Shown: positions 16,323 to 25,169, numbered from the stretch's first letter. The stretch: DNA of 64,000 nt from Marinilactibacillus sp042660675 (GCF_042660675.1 NZ_JBHSUL010000009.1:1-64000), one strand, 5' to 3'. Numbers and translations: made by a program. Notes: generated by a model not told the origin, from the sequence alone.

Positions 16323-16766
16323 TCACGTTGTAAAACGCAATCTAATTTGATAAGAACCTAGTTGTTCTTCATTGAAATAAAGAACATAATCTGCAGATAC
16401 TCTACCAGCGAACGGGCGATCATAGTAGCTGATCTTCAAGTCTTGCGTTTCTACTCGAATCGGCATGATGCCAGCAGCTGTCTTGTATTGCGTCTCTGTT
16501 ATTTCTTCACTACTAAATGTAAGACGCGTCATATATTCTCCTCGTCGGATCAGATTAACCGTTCCGTTTGGATTGATTTTTACCGTAACGGGGACCATTG
16601 ATTCTCCATCGATTTTTTCTTCATATCTAATATAATAGCTATTGTTTATATAAATCACTCGGCCCTTTTCCTCAAAAACATGATGGTGTGTTTCCCCGTT
16701 TTGTACGTAGGAACTTTCCATAAAAATTTCCGCAGGCATTCCGTTCGTTAATTCTTTTGAAGGCAC
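16323..16766 (-). CDS. DUF1934 family protein (YwiB-like)
   Basis: A roughly 147-residue beta-rich protein of unknown function that matches the DUF1934/YwiB family by its position next to rpoE and by motifs such as SSYVQNGETHHHVFEEKG, YIRYEE and a C-terminal YDRPFAGRVSADYVLYFN. The fold is expected to be a lipocalin-like barrel. The start is most likely GTG at 16766, with AGGAG eight bases upstream; the ATG pair at 16787 has no ribosome binding site and would put that AGGAG inside the gene. It is followed by a 120-base gap and rpoE. Confidence 0.75.
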   Translation of the reverse strand: MPSKELTNGMPAEIFMESSYVQNGETHHHVFEEKGRVIYINNSYYIRYEEKIDGESMVPVTVKINPNGTVNLIRRGEYMTRLTFSSEEITETQYKTAAGIMPIRVETQDLKISYYDRPFAGRVSADYVLYFNEEQLGSYQIRLRFTT

Positions 16767-16901
16767 AGTCCATTCTCCTTTCATCATTTAATCCATTAGG
16801 CAGTAAATGACTCATTCTATGCTTTTCAGTTTATCACAAAATCAGATTGACGTCTCACACTTCCTTTTCTTTATCGCTTTATAGGAAAAAAAAACAATCT
16901 T

Positions 16902-16910
16902 TGTTATACT
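16902..16910 (+). promoter_or_regulatory. Extended -10 promoter of lipL
   Basis: TGTTATACT is an extended -10 element 40 bases before the lipL ATG; the -35 region is a poly-A run and not recognisable. Confidence 0.45.
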
Positions 16911-16949
16911 GTATTCATAAATATTATTACATTTAAAGGAAGATTCTTC

Positions 16950-17786
16950 ATGACTCCATTAACTGAACTCTCTATTCCTAGTGAAAAACCTTATCTCTTA
17001 TTTGATTCAGAGTCTTCTCCTTTTGAACGAACTCCTGCATCTCCTTTTGCGCTGACAGATGCATTTATTGATTATGCTGTGCGGTTAAAACAACCCGTAC
17101 TACACTTCTGGTCGACAAAGCCGCTTGTTATCTTGGGGATGATGGATACAAAACTACCCTACTTAGATACGGCACTAACTGTTTTAAAAGAAGCTGAATA
17201 CGACTATGTGGTTAGAAATTCTGGCGGTCTGGCTGTGGTCAGCGATCCTGGTATTCTGAATATCTCTTTGATTTTTCCAGAAGGAGACGAGCGCTTGACC
17301 ATTACGGAAGGGTATCAGCGGATGCATCATTTAATTGAACAGACTTTCAAGTCTTATGGGAAATCCATCGACGCGATTGAAATACCCGATTCTTACTGCC
17401 CTGGAGATTATGATTTAAGTATTGATGGTAAAAAAATCGCCGGTATCTCCCAGCGACGAATCAAAGGCGGTATCGCCATCATGATCTATATCAGTGTTAC
17501 TGGAGATCAAGATGCACGCGGAAATCTTATTCGCACATTTTATGAAAAGGGACTGTCCGGCACTACAACGAAATGGACATTCCCGCATGTACGGCCGTCA
17601 TCAATGACAACTTTGGAAGAAGTTTTCGGAATGCCTTTTTCTCTTGTTCAAGTAAAACAAAGCATAACGATGACCATACAGAATCTAACAACCCAGCTAA
17701 GTTTGGGCCAATATGATCAAGAAATCGAAAAAAACTACCTCGAAGGTATGGAAAAGATGAAGAAAAGAAATGAAAAAGTCTTGTGA
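16950..17786 (+). CDS. lipL: Octanoyl-[GcvH]:protein N-octanoyltransferase LipL
   Basis: LipL moves octanoyl groups from GcvH to E2 subunits of 2-oxoacid dehydrogenases in Gram-positive lipoate assembly. The 278-residue protein has the biotin/lipoate ligase fold with RNSGGLAVVSDPGILNISL around residues 89-107 and the nucleophile Cys150 in DSYCPGDYDL, at the same position as in Bacillus LipL, followed by the conserved Lys pair DGKKIAGISQR. AAGGA precedes the ATG. It is convergent with nothing and is followed after 106 bases by the HD hydrolase on the same strand. LipM or a plain ligase is less likely because of the Cys150 context. Confidence 0.88.
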   Translation: MTPLTELSIPSEKPYLLFDSESSPFERTPASPFALTDAFIDYAVRLKQPVLHFWSTKPLVILGMMDTKLPYLDTALTVLKEAEYDYVVRNSGGLAVVSDPGILNISLIFPEGDERLTITEGYQRMHHLIEQTFKSYGKSIDAIEIPDSYCPGDYDLSIDGKKIAGISQRRIKGGIAIMIYISVTGDQDARGNLIRTFYEKGLSGTTTKWTFPHVRPSSMTTLEEVFGMPFSLVQVKQSITMTIQNLTTQLSLGQYDQEIEKNYLEGMEKMKKRNEKVL

Positions 17787-17830
17787 TTAATCAACATTTA
17801 CCGATCACCTTGACTGATAGAGAGGAGTCC

Positions 17831-17875
17831 GTGCCAAACCAGACAGTCGTACTAGTTTTAGATAAAGCTGTCTAA
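17831..17875 (+). CDS. Possible 14-residue upstream peptide
   Basis: GAGGAG lies five bases before a GTG that opens a 14-codon frame (reading MPNQTVVLVLDKAV) ending in TAA at 17873. The stop codon directly precedes AAAGG, the only candidate ribosome binding site of the HD gene. It may be a regulatory leader peptide or chance. Confidence 0.25.
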   Translation: MPNQTVVLVLDKAV

Positions 17876-17892
17876 AAGGTTGGCAGAATATT

Positions 17893-19251
17893 ATGAGCAC
17901 AGATAAATTCGAACGTATGGATCGATTACCTTTCGAAAAGGTTTTTAAAGATCCTGTCCATGATTATATCCATGTAAGACACCGCATACTACTAGACTTG
18001 ATCGATACAAAGGAATTCCAACGCCTTCGCCGAATTAAGCAGTTAGGTACTGCTCAATTCACCTTCCACGGAGCGGAACATTCTCGTTTTTCTCATTCAC
18101 TTGGCGTGTATGAGATCACAAGAAAAATCGTTGATATGTTTGAACGGAATTACCCAGAAGATTGGGATCCAGATATGCGTTTAGTCACGCTATGTGCCGC
18201 TTTACTGCACGATCTCGGACACGGACCGTTCTCGCATACTTTCGAAAAAATCTTTGATACGGATCATGAAGAGTTCACAACCGATATTATTTTATCAGAA
18301 GGCACTGAAATTCACGACGTGCTCAGACGCGTTTCACCCGATTTTCCTAATCAAGTCGCAAGTGTGATTACAAAAGAACACAAAAATCCTCAAGTCGTTC
18401 AATTGATTTCAAGCCAAATTGACGCGGATAGAATGGATTATCTTCAGCGAGACGCTTTTTTCACAGGTGCGACTTATGGTGCTTTCGATTTATCCCGTAT
18501 CTTAAGAGTGATTCGCCCTTATAAAGAGGGGATCGTTTTTCAATATCAAGGTATGCACGCGGTAGAAGACTATGTTGTGAGTCGTTTCCAAATGTATATG
18601 CAGGTTTATTTCCACCCCGCTTCTAGAGGAATGGAAGTCACGCTTGATCGCTTGTTATATCGTGCAAAACAGTTATATGAAGAAGGCGCACTTTATCCGC
18701 AATTCCCTTTACTAGATCCATTCTTCAAAGATACGTATTCCCTAGATGACTATCTTAAGTTGGATGACAGTGCCCTTCAAACGGCTATTAACCTGTGGAC
18801 CACTAGCGAAGATGCTTATTTGAGTGCTTTATCCAAAATGTTCCTGAATAGACAACCCTTTAAGTCCTTGTCTTACGAAAAAGGAAAAGATGACTATCTT
18901 GTTGAAGCATTAAGAGACATCGTAGGAAATCTAAAGTATGACAAAGATATTTTCACGCGTACCAACAGTAGCTCAGATTTGCCTTATGATTATAAGCTTA
19001 AAAGTAAAACACCGATTCACCTTATGCAGGCAGATGGAACACTGGTTGAACTCAGTGAAGCAAGTCCTATCGTTCGCTCGCTGAGCGGGAACCTGCATGG
19101 TGACCACAGATTATTTGTGCCAAAAGAGTTTTTGGAAAACAACTTGACCAACAAAACAGTCAGTATGTTCCAGGAAGATTATGATGAGTTTCAAAAGTAT
19201 ATTTTAAATGACAGGATTGTTGATCCAAATAAAAAAAGAAGTGGAGAATGA
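17893..19251 (+). CDS. HD-domain dNTP triphosphohydrolase-like protein (YwfO family)
   Basis: A 452-residue cytosolic HD-superfamily phosphohydrolase resembling Bacillus YwfO and Enterococcus EF1143, which cleave dNTPs to nucleoside and triphosphate. The metal-binding residues are visible: His in HGAEHSRFSHSLG (about 59-71), His-Asp in ALLHDLGHGPFSH (about 103-115) and Asp in QIDADRMDY. DPVHDYIHV at the N-terminus is also typical. AAAGG lies 13 bases before the ATG, a weak spacing, and a small frame precedes it. It is co-directional with a HAD phosphatase whose start lies seven bases beyond the stop codon. Confidence 0.9.
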   Translation: MSTDKFERMDRLPFEKVFKDPVHDYIHVRHRILLDLIDTKEFQRLRRIKQLGTAQFTFHGAEHSRFSHSLGVYEITRKIVDMFERNYPEDWDPDMRLVTLCAALLHDLGHGPFSHTFEKIFDTDHEEFTTDIILSEGTEIHDVLRRVSPDFPNQVASVITKEHKNPQVVQLISSQIDADRMDYLQRDAFFTGATYGAFDLSRILRVIRPYKEGIVFQYQGMHAVEDYVVSRFQMYMQVYFHPASRGMEVTLDRLLYRAKQLYEEGALYPQFPLLDPFFKDTYSLDDYLKLDDSALQTAINLWTTSEDAYLSALSKMFLNRQPFKSLSYEKGKDDYLVEALRDIVGNLKYDKDIFTRTNSSSDLPYDYKLKSKTPIHLMQADGTLVELSEASPIVRSLSGNLHGDHRLFVPKEFLENNLTNKTVSMFQEDYDEFQKYILNDRIVDPNKKRSGE

Positions 19252-19258
19252 TTGACGC

Positions 19259-20068
19259 ATGAAAAAAGATTTAATCGCAATTGATATGGATGGTACTTTA
19301 TTGAACCCGGACCGCAAAGTAACGGATGAAGTGAAACAAGCCATTCACGAAGCAAAATCGGCTGGAATAAAAATTGTTTTGTGTACGGGTCGTCCTTATC
19401 CAGGTGTAACGGCTTATCTGGAAGAACTAGATCTTAGAAATTCTGGAGATTACGTAATCACTTATAACGGTGCGCTTGTTCAAAAATCTGATACAGAAGA
19501 AATTATTTCTGAACACACAATGGATCACGAAGATTATGTTGTTTTAGAAAAAGCTGCCCGAGAAGCTGGTGTTCACTTCCACGCTATCCGTAACGACGGT
19601 ATTTATACGCCAAATAAAGATATTGGAAAATACTCTGTCCTGGAATCTCACATCAATCAAGTGCCTTTATTTTATAGCGCTCCTGAGGAGATGGATGCTA
19701 CAACACCTTACAACAAAATGATGATGATTGATGATGAAGCGTTACTGGAAGCAGCGATCGCCCAACTCCCTAAAGTATTATGGGAAAACTATACAATTTT
19801 ACGCAGTGAACCTTTCTTTTTGGAATTCTTGAATAAAAAAGCCAATAAAGGGATAGCATTAGAAGATCTTGCAAATAGCCTGAATATACCCCGTGAGCGC
19901 GTTATGTCTATCGGTGATGGTGGAAACGATGTTCATATGATTGAATACGCTGGAACAGGTGTCGCAATGGGGAATGCAAAAGATGCTGTCAAAGACGTAG
20001 CCGATGCATTTACAACATCCAACGCTGAAAATGGTGTAGCTAAAGCCATCCGCGATTTCGCATTATAG
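19259..20068 (+). CDS. Cof-type HAD phosphatase (YidA-like)
   Basis: A 269-residue HAD hydrolase with all four motifs: DMDGTLL (residues 9-15), CTGRPYPGV, the Lys in NKKANKGIALEDL, and SIGDGGNDVHMIEYAGTGVAMGNA. The large C2 cap places it in the Cof/YidA subfamily of sugar phosphatases; substrate unknown. GTGGAG overlaps the stop of the HD gene, so the two are probably cotranscribed. A terminator follows directly. Confidence 0.92.
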   Translation: MKKDLIAIDMDGTLLNPDRKVTDEVKQAIHEAKSAGIKIVLCTGRPYPGVTAYLEELDLRNSGDYVITYNGALVQKSDTEEIISEHTMDHEDYVVLEKAAREAGVHFHAIRNDGIYTPNKDIGKYSVLESHINQVPLFYSAPEEMDATTPYNKMMMIDDEALLEAAIAQLPKVLWENYTILRSEPFFLEFLNKKANKGIALEDLANSLNIPRERVMSIGDGGNDVHMIEYAGTGVAMGNAKDAVKDVADAFTTSNAENGVAKAIRDFAL

Positions 20069-20076
20069 AACACATT

Positions 20077-20120
20077 AAAAGACTGAAAGCCAGATAAAAT
20101 CGGCTCTTCCAGTCTTTTTT
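20077..20120 (+). terminator. Terminator after the HAD phosphatase gene
   Basis: AAAAGACTG pairs with CAGTCTTTT, with an inner AGCC/GGCT pairing and a terminal T tract. Confidence 0.88.
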
Positions 20121-20247
20121 GCTTTTTCAATAATGATACTTTAAAAGTAAAAAACGCTGGATTTGTTTTTAAAACCGTATGATTTCACCTTGAAAATGAT
20201 GAGTGTTATACTTTGTTGAGACAAATCATAAAGGAGATGGAAGAAAC

Positions 20248-20685
20248 ATGGCAGACAAACCAGTATACACAACTGCATCAGTAAATACAGGTGCGCGTAA
20301 TGGAGAAAGTCATACTCCAGATCGTTCATATGAGGTAAATGTAGATACACCGAAAGAAATGGGTGGATCAGGGAACGGTACAAACCCTGAGCAGTTATTT
20401 GCTTTGGGATACAGTGCTTGTTACCACTCTGCACTAGACCACTACAAAAAAGAAGAAAAAATTCAGAATAAATCTCAAGTAACTTTAACGGTTCATTTAT
20501 TGAAAGACCCAAGCGATGGTGGATTCAAGTTAAGCGTAGAAATCGAAGTTGGTATCGAAGATTTAAGCGATGCTAAAGTAGAAGATCTTGCGAACAAGGC
20601 ACACCACTACTGCCCTTATTCGAAAGCAACAATGGGCAACATCGATGTTAAAGTTAGCGCTGTTCCTTATGTAGAAGGAAAATAA
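20248..20685 (+). CDS. Organic hydroperoxide resistance protein Ohr
   Basis: A 145-residue OsmC/Ohr-family thiol peroxidase that reduces organic hydroperoxides. The redox cysteines are at residue 58 (GYSACYHSAL) and residue 122 (HHYCPYSKAT), with PEQLFALGY before the first, which favours Ohr over plain OsmC. The ATG at 20248 has GGAGA 13 bases upstream; the longer frame from 20203 is rejected. TGTTATACT at 20212-20220 region gives an extended -10 promoter. No OhrR-type operator or ohrR gene is adjacent. Confidence 0.88.
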   Translation: MADKPVYTTASVNTGARNGESHTPDRSYEVNVDTPKEMGGSGNGTNPEQLFALGYSACYHSALDHYKKEEKIQNKSQVTLTVHLLKDPSDGGFKLSVEIEVGIEDLSDAKVEDLANKAHHYCPYSKATMGNIDVKVSAVPYVEGK

Positions 20686-20700
20686 TCAATTAAACCCAGT

Positions 20701-20733
20701 AAGACTCAGGTTTTGATGCCTGAGTCTTTTTTT
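20701..20733 (+). terminator. Terminator after ohr
   Basis: AAGACTCAGG (20701-20710) pairs with CCTGAGTCTT (20719-20728), followed by a T tract. Confidence 0.93.
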
Positions 20734-20751
20734 GTCTCTAATGAGTTTTTC

Positions 20752-20800
20752 TTGACTACAGGAATATATGTTCTTATAATTAAACCAAACATATATTCCT
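20752..20800 (+). promoter_or_regulatory. SOS-like promoter/operator of the Y-family polymerase gene
   Basis: TTGACT (20752-20757), 17-base spacer and TATAAT (20775-20780) form a near-perfect promoter. Perfect 13-bp inverted arms AGGAATATATGTT (20760-20772) and AACATATATTCCT (20788-20800) flank the -10. The sequence GAATATATGTTC (20762-20773) differs by one base from the Gram-positive LexA/DinR consensus GAACATATGTTC; the second copy is more degenerate. Confidence 0.75.
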
Positions 20801-20814
20801 AAGGAGACACCGTT

Positions 20815-22110
20815 ATGGTACAGCGAATGGATTACACACATGAGCCCCGGCGACAGATTTTATGCATTGACGTAAAGTCTTTTTTCGCTTCGGTTGAGGC
20901 TGTGGATCGCCATTTACATCCTCTCGAAGCGTATATTGCTGTGGTCAGTAAGCCGGAAAATAATGGTGGTCTCGTTTTAGCTGCTTCTCCTATGGTAAAA
21001 CAAACTTACGGAATCAAAACAGGTTCTCGTATCTATGATATCCCTAAACGATCAAAAATCCAGATTGTTGAACCGAGAATGGCTCTTTATCTCGAAAAAA
21101 ATATTGAAATTTTGAAGATTTTCAAACAGTTTGTTTCAGGTACAGATTTAATGGTCTATAGTATCGATGAATCTTTTTTAGATGTTACGCATTCTCGTCA
21201 GCTTTTTGGCTCTGCAGAAGAAATCGCTAAAAAGATTCAATACTTAGTTTGGAAAAAAATGAATTTAGTTGTGACCGTTGGAATCGGTGATAATCCTCTT
21301 TTAGCAAAGCTTGCACTGGATCATGAAGCAAAGAATAATCGACAGAAGAACTTCATAGCTGACTGGCGTTATGAGCTGGTCGAAGATACCGTATGGACCA
21401 TACATCCTATGGCTGAATTCTGGGGAATTGGATCTAGAACCGAAGCTCGTTTATTACGCATGGGTATTTCCTCCATTTATGAACTTTCTCAATTTGATGT
21501 GCATCAACTGAAGAAAAAAATCGGTGTGATTGGAGAACAACTTTTCTATCATGCTCATGGAATTGATCGAACACAGTTTTCTGAAACATTCACACCTCGG
21601 TCAACTTCTTTTAGTAAAAATCAGATATTAAATCGCGATTATACAGACAAACACGAAGTAGAAATCGTCATTAGAGAAATGACGGAAGAAAATGCCATGC
21701 GTCTACGCAAGCATTCTGTCACTACCAGCGTGGTTAAGCTTAGTTTAGGCTATTCAAAACATATTGAAGATAAAGGGTTTAGTCATCAGATGATCATCGA
21801 AGCAACAGATTCCTCAAAAGATCTGATTCATTCTTTACTTCTACTATTTGAACGTCATTATACTTATAAACCGGTACGCGTCATAAACGTCAGTTTCGGT
21901 AAGATCAGACCCAAACAGTCTTTACAATTAAATTTATTTGAAGAAACGCAGCAATTAATTGACCGGGAGGAATTGGACAAGACAATCGATCATATCCGCC
22001 AAAAATATGGGTACACGTCTCTTTTGCATGCCAGTAGCTTGGTTCATGGTGGAATGGCACTGCAAAGGTCGAAACTTTTAGGTGGACACCGTTCTGGTAT
22101 TCAAAAATAA
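20815..22110 (+). CDS. Y-family translesion DNA polymerase (UmuC/UvrX type)
   Basis: A 431-residue error-prone polymerase. Catalytic motifs are LCIDVKSFFASVEA near residue 17 (metal Asp) and VYSIDESFLDVT (Asp-Glu pair), followed by the helix-hairpin-helix region with FWGIGSRTEARLLRMGI and a little-finger domain. KLNLFEE-type text near the C-terminus (LQLNLFEE) resembles a sliding-clamp-binding motif. It belongs to the UmuC/UvrX branch rather than DinB by its long C-terminal region. AAGGAG lies eight bases before the ATG. The operator in front suggests DNA-damage induction. Confidence 0.9.
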   Translation: MVQRMDYTHEPRRQILCIDVKSFFASVEAVDRHLHPLEAYIAVVSKPENNGGLVLAASPMVKQTYGIKTGSRIYDIPKRSKIQIVEPRMALYLEKNIEILKIFKQFVSGTDLMVYSIDESFLDVTHSRQLFGSAEEIAKKIQYLVWKKMNLVVTVGIGDNPLLAKLALDHEAKNNRQKNFIADWRYELVEDTVWTIHPMAEFWGIGSRTEARLLRMGISSIYELSQFDVHQLKKKIGVIGEQLFYHAHGIDRTQFSETFTPRSTSFSKNQILNRDYTDKHEVEIVIREMTEENAMRLRKHSVTTSVVKLSLGYSKHIEDKGFSHQMIIEATDSSKDLIHSLLLLFERHYTYKPVRVINVSFGKIRPKQSLQLNLFEETQQLIDREELDKTIDHIRQKYGYTSLLHASSLVHGGMALQRSKLLGGHRSGIQK

Positions 22111-22116
22111 CTCAAT

Positions 22117-22181
22117 AAAAAAGTCTTTATAAGTTGGTCAGAAGCACTTGAATATGCTTTGACGCCTTATAAAGACTTTTT
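22117..22181. terminator. Bidirectional terminator between the polymerase gene and folT
   Basis: AAAAAAGTCTTTATAAG (22117-22133) pairs with CTTATAAAGACTTTTT (22166-22181) around a loop of about 30 bases; A/T tracts on both sides serve the convergent genes. Confidence 0.88.
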
Positions 22182-22195
22182 AAAAACGGAACATT

Positions 22196-22768
22196 TTATT
22201 TTTTAGCTGTTGAATATTTTCGGTAAACATTTCTCAGTTGTTTATTATTCGTCAAAAACCAGATTGCCAGCACTCGGACAACAAGTGTTACAGCATTTTG
22301 AATCAGTCTAGGGGGTAGAATAACTGCCAGTGGATTACCTGTTAGGATGAATACCCATGTCGTATTGAGCGCAATGTGTATAAACAAGGCAATGATCACT
22401 TCGACTGCTATGATGTTTCGTAGTCGAATGTCTTTTCTATGCAGAAATAGGCCATAAGCAACACCTGTTAGCAGTGCAGATAAAGTGAATCCTGGAAATA
22501 ACGTAACCGCTCCTCCTAAGAGTACAAAGGCTAATAAATCTGCCAGGGCTGCTGAAATCCCAGCCACAAAAGGACCAAATAAAATACCAATAAGCGCAAT
22601 AGGCAGGAACGCAAAAGTGATTCTAATGACCGGTGTAGTAATTCCCACCCGACTAAGTGCCAAGTTCATAGCAATCAATACTCCTACAATCGCTAGTCCT
22701 ATCGTCCCAATTTTCCAGTTTGACTGTTTTCCATTCTTACCATAAACGGTCTTTTCTTGATTTTGCAT
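22196..22768 (-). CDS. folT: Folate ECF transporter S-component FolT
   Basis: A 190-residue membrane protein with five or six hydrophobic segments and the FolT motifs RITFAFLPIALIGILFGPFVAG and LFPGFTLSALLTGVAYG. It binds folates for an energy-coupling factor importer. The ATG at 22768 lies 11 bases after AAAGGAG; an upstream ATG at 22807 is rejected. A THF riboswitch lies directly upstream, and the gene follows the one-carbon folate genes on the same strand, so import and folate metabolism are jointly controlled. Confidence 0.92.
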   Translation of the reverse strand: MQNQEKTVYGKNGKQSNWKIGTIGLAIVGVLIAMNLALSRVGITTPVIRITFAFLPIALIGILFGPFVAGISAALADLLAFVLLGGAVTLFPGFTLSALLTGVAYGLFLHRKDIRLRNIIAVEVIIALFIHIALNTTWVFILTGNPLAVILPPRLIQNAVTLVVRVLAIWFLTNNKQLRNVYRKYSTAKK

Positions 22769-22879
22769 AATCCGAAGATCTCCTTTAATTTGAATTTTGT
22801 CCCGCATGAACCGGATACAACTTCTGCCTATATTCCATTAGACAGAAGCCAATTAAAGAGTCCTCGCTAAAAAACCATA

Positions 22880-22980
22880 GAGCTTTAAAGCGGATGCAGA
22901 GATGAGTCGCAAAACTCAATCGTTTTTTCGTCTGAAGGCGACATCCCATCCACTCAGCACTTAACGCTCATCTCTTACTC
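22880..22980 (-). promoter_or_regulatory. Tetrahydrofolate riboswitch
   Basis: On the minus strand the aptamer core GAGCGTTAAGTG, GGGATGTCG and GCATCCGC match the conserved positions of THF-I riboswitches, known upstream of folT in Lactobacillales. It begins 31 bases after the stop of the formyl-THF cyclo-ligase gene, and no separate promoter is evident, so it probably acts inside the operon. A stem CTTCTG.CTA/TAG.CAGAAG downstream lacks a T tract, which favours translational control of folT. Confidence 0.88.
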
Positions 22981-23010
22981 TTTTGTATTCTAATTTTTGC
23001 GTAGAATCGT

Positions 23011-23604
23011 TTATTCTTGAATCGATTTTATTATAGCATGATTTTTGCTCTTTGGTGTGTCTTTTAAGGTAATCATGTATTTTACAGGTATATCATGATT
23101 TTCAATAGGCATTTCTTTTACAAGTTGATTGAAATGCACAAGCGATATTGTTGAATGAGGATAATCCGTTAGCAGTCGATCATAGTAACCACCACCAAAA
23201 CCTATTCTATATCCTGTTTCCGTATAGACAACTCCCGGAACAATCATCAGATCAATTTCATTAGCATCTAATCGCGTAGTCTGCTCTGGAATTGGCTCTC
23301 GGATTCCAAAGTAACCGGACTTCACTTGATTGAACTGTTCAATCTGATAAAAGTGAAGTTCTCTTGTAGCGTGAATAGATTTTGGTACACCGACTTTTTT
23401 CCCTTCTAGCCAGGCTTGTCTGATAATGGGTTCCGTGTTCCATTCAAAGCCACTTGAAAGTGTCACCCCAATACTTTGAGCATTTTCCCAAATCGACGAA
23501 CTGAAAAGTGCCTCGTAGAAGCTTGCTTCTATTCTTCTTTTTTCTTCTGACGTCAAGGATGTCAACGTTTCAATCACTTGTTTGCGAATGGCTATTTTCT
23601 CCAA
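23011..23604 (-). CDS. 5-formyltetrahydrofolate cyclo-ligase
   Basis: MTHFS converts 5-formyl-THF to 5,10-methenyl-THF using ATP. The 197-residue protein has the C-terminal signature DLMIVPGVVYTETGYRIGFGGGYYDRLL and the N-terminal RKQVIETL helix. Start is TTG at 23604 with GCAGG close upstream; spacing is short but no better start exists. It lies 15 bases after folD, and a THF riboswitch then folT follow, so it is part of the one-carbon operon. Confidence 0.92.
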   Translation of the reverse strand: MEKIAIRKQVIETLTSLTSEEKRRIEASFYEALFSSSIWENAQSIGVTLSSGFEWNTEPIIRQAWLEGKKVGVPKSIHATRELHFYQIEQFNQVKSGYFGIREPIPEQTTRLDANEIDLMIVPGVVYTETGYRIGFGGGYYDRLLTDYPHSTISLVHFNQLVKEMPIENHDIPVKYMITLKDTPKSKNHAIIKSIQE

Positions 23605-23619
23605 CTACCTGCGCCCCTT

Positions 23620-24480
23620 TTAATGCTTATGTTCTACTTGTAATGACCACGCTGCTTTTACCACTTGTTCAGCAAGAATGGCTGTAGTGATTGTCCCGAT
23701 ACCACCTGGAACAGGCGTAATGGCACTTGCTTTACCCATAACTTCATCGTACTGAACATCTCCACATGGTTTTCCGTCCACGTGTCCATATCCGACGTCA
23801 ATAACCACTGTGCCTTCTTTGATGTGTTCAGGCGTTACCAAATGAGCTACTCCTGTAGCAGATATCACAATATCCGCTTGTTGCGTGTAGTTTTTCAAGT
23901 TTTTCGTTTTGACGTGACAGTTGGCTACTGTCGCTTCTTCGTTCAATAATAAGATAGATAAGGGTTTCCCAACTACCGGGCTACTTCCGATGACGCACAC
24001 GTCTGCACCAACTAAATCAATACTATAATAATCTAGTAGTTCCATTACTGCTTTAGGTGTGCTTGGCCATAATCCGGTTCGATCGTTTTCGACTAATTTT
24101 CCAAGATTACTCGGAGTTAACCCATCAATATCTTTTTCAGGGTCAATCCTCAACGCAATATCATTCCGCGACACCCCTTCAGGAAGTGGCTGCATCACAA
24201 GAATTCCATGTATTTCACGGTCTTCGTTAAGATTGTCAATGGTCGAAAGAATTTTATCGGGTGATGTTTCTTCTGAAAAAATAACGGATGAGACTTCAAT
24301 ACCGATTTGATTCATAGTTTTGATTGCGGCTGTTTCATAAGAGATGGAAGAAGCTTCTTCTCCGATTCTGACAATCGCTAGTGTAGGCTGACAATCGACT
24401 GATTTCAATTCTTCTACAACAAGTTTGGCTTGTCGGCTGATTTTTTCTGCTACGGGCTTTCCTTTTAATACGTTTACCAT
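23620..24480 (-). CDS. folD: Bifunctional methylene-THF dehydrogenase / methenyl-THF cyclohydrolase
   Basis: A 286-residue NADP-dependent enzyme linking methylene-, methenyl- and formyl-THF. Motifs: the catalytic Lys in SYETAAIKTMNQIGIE, GILVMQPLPEGV, VIGSSPVVGKPLSILL for NADP binding and TPVPGGIGTITTAIL near the end. GGAG precedes the ATG. It lies between fchA and the MTHFS gene. Since FolD already has cyclohydrolase activity, a separate FchA upstream is a partial overlap of function. Confidence 0.95.
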   Translation of the reverse strand: MVNVLKGKPVAEKISRQAKLVVEELKSVDCQPTLAIVRIGEEASSISYETAAIKTMNQIGIEVSSVIFSEETSPDKILSTIDNLNEDREIHGILVMQPLPEGVSRNDIALRIDPEKDIDGLTPSNLGKLVENDRTGLWPSTPKAVMELLDYYSIDLVGADVCVIGSSPVVGKPLSILLLNEEATVANCHVKTKNLKNYTQQADIVISATGVAHLVTPEHIKEGTVVIDVGYGHVDGKPCGDVQYDEVMGKASAITPVPGGIGTITTAILAEQVVKAAWSLQVEHKH

Positions 24481-24483
24481 GTA

Positions 24484-25149
24484 TTACTGCACTCCTCTTA
24501 CATCGATCGATGGCCACTTTTTGTGCATCAAATAGTATTTTGAATCTGCGTATAACTGGTCTGCTTTTTCTTCACCTTGAACAAGGTAGGTGTTCCCTAA
24601 TCCCTCTAGCTCTTTTTTTGTTTGTTCATCTTGCATAAAGTTTGTATTTACAAGGACATTCAAGTGAGAAGATTGCAGTGTAGTTCTGGCAAACAATACA
24701 CCTACAGCAATATCATTTACAATAGATCCTTTGATTGGTAAGCGAGCGAGTCGTTCATATAGCTCAATCAATTTCAATGTTGTTTTCATCATGCTTAAAG
24801 GCGGCTGTACAGCACTATGAAGCCCTTTTTCGATTGCTTTCTGACGACTACTTTTTTGTTCTTCTGTATCTTTGGGTAGCTTATATGCTTTAGAAACAGG
24901 CTCAAAAGCAATAGCATCTTGGTCTTTGAGTTTTTCAAAGTGTTCTTTAACTTCTTCAGCTTCTTCAAGAATGCTTATAACTTCCTGTCTTGAGTCCTTG
25001 AGCGCTTTTTTATCTTTCTGAATTTCTGAAACCATGTGGATGAGTGCGGCACTCATTGCACCTACTAGTGCAGTAGCACTCCCCCCTCCAGGTAAGCCAT
25101 TTTCCGACTGTAACTGATTCAAGTAATCAGATATTGACTGTTCTGTCAT
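24484..25149 (-). CDS. fchA: Methenyl-THF cyclohydrolase / cyclodeaminase family protein
   Basis: A 221-residue all-helical protein of the FTCD-C/FchA family. It begins with the family motif YLNQLQSENGLPGGGSATALVGAMSAALIHMV, and near residue 145 has IVNDIAVGVLFARTT. Members interconvert methenyl-THF and formyl-THF or deaminate formimino-THF. GAAGGA precedes the ATG. It lies between fhs and folD, three bases before folD, so the four genes fhs, fchA, folD and MTHFS are cotranscribed. Confidence 0.88.
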   Translation of the reverse strand: MTEQSISDYLNQLQSENGLPGGGSATALVGAMSAALIHMVSEIQKDKKALKDSRQEVISILEEAEEVKEHFEKLKDQDAIAFEPVSKAYKLPKDTEEQKSSRQKAIEKGLHSAVQPPLSMMKTTLKLIELYERLARLPIKGSIVNDIAVGVLFARTTLQSSHLNVLVNTNFMQDEQTKKELEGLGNTYLVQGEEKADQLYADSKYYLMHKKWPSIDVRGVQ

Positions 25150-25169
25150 CTCGATTGTCCTTCTTTCTT

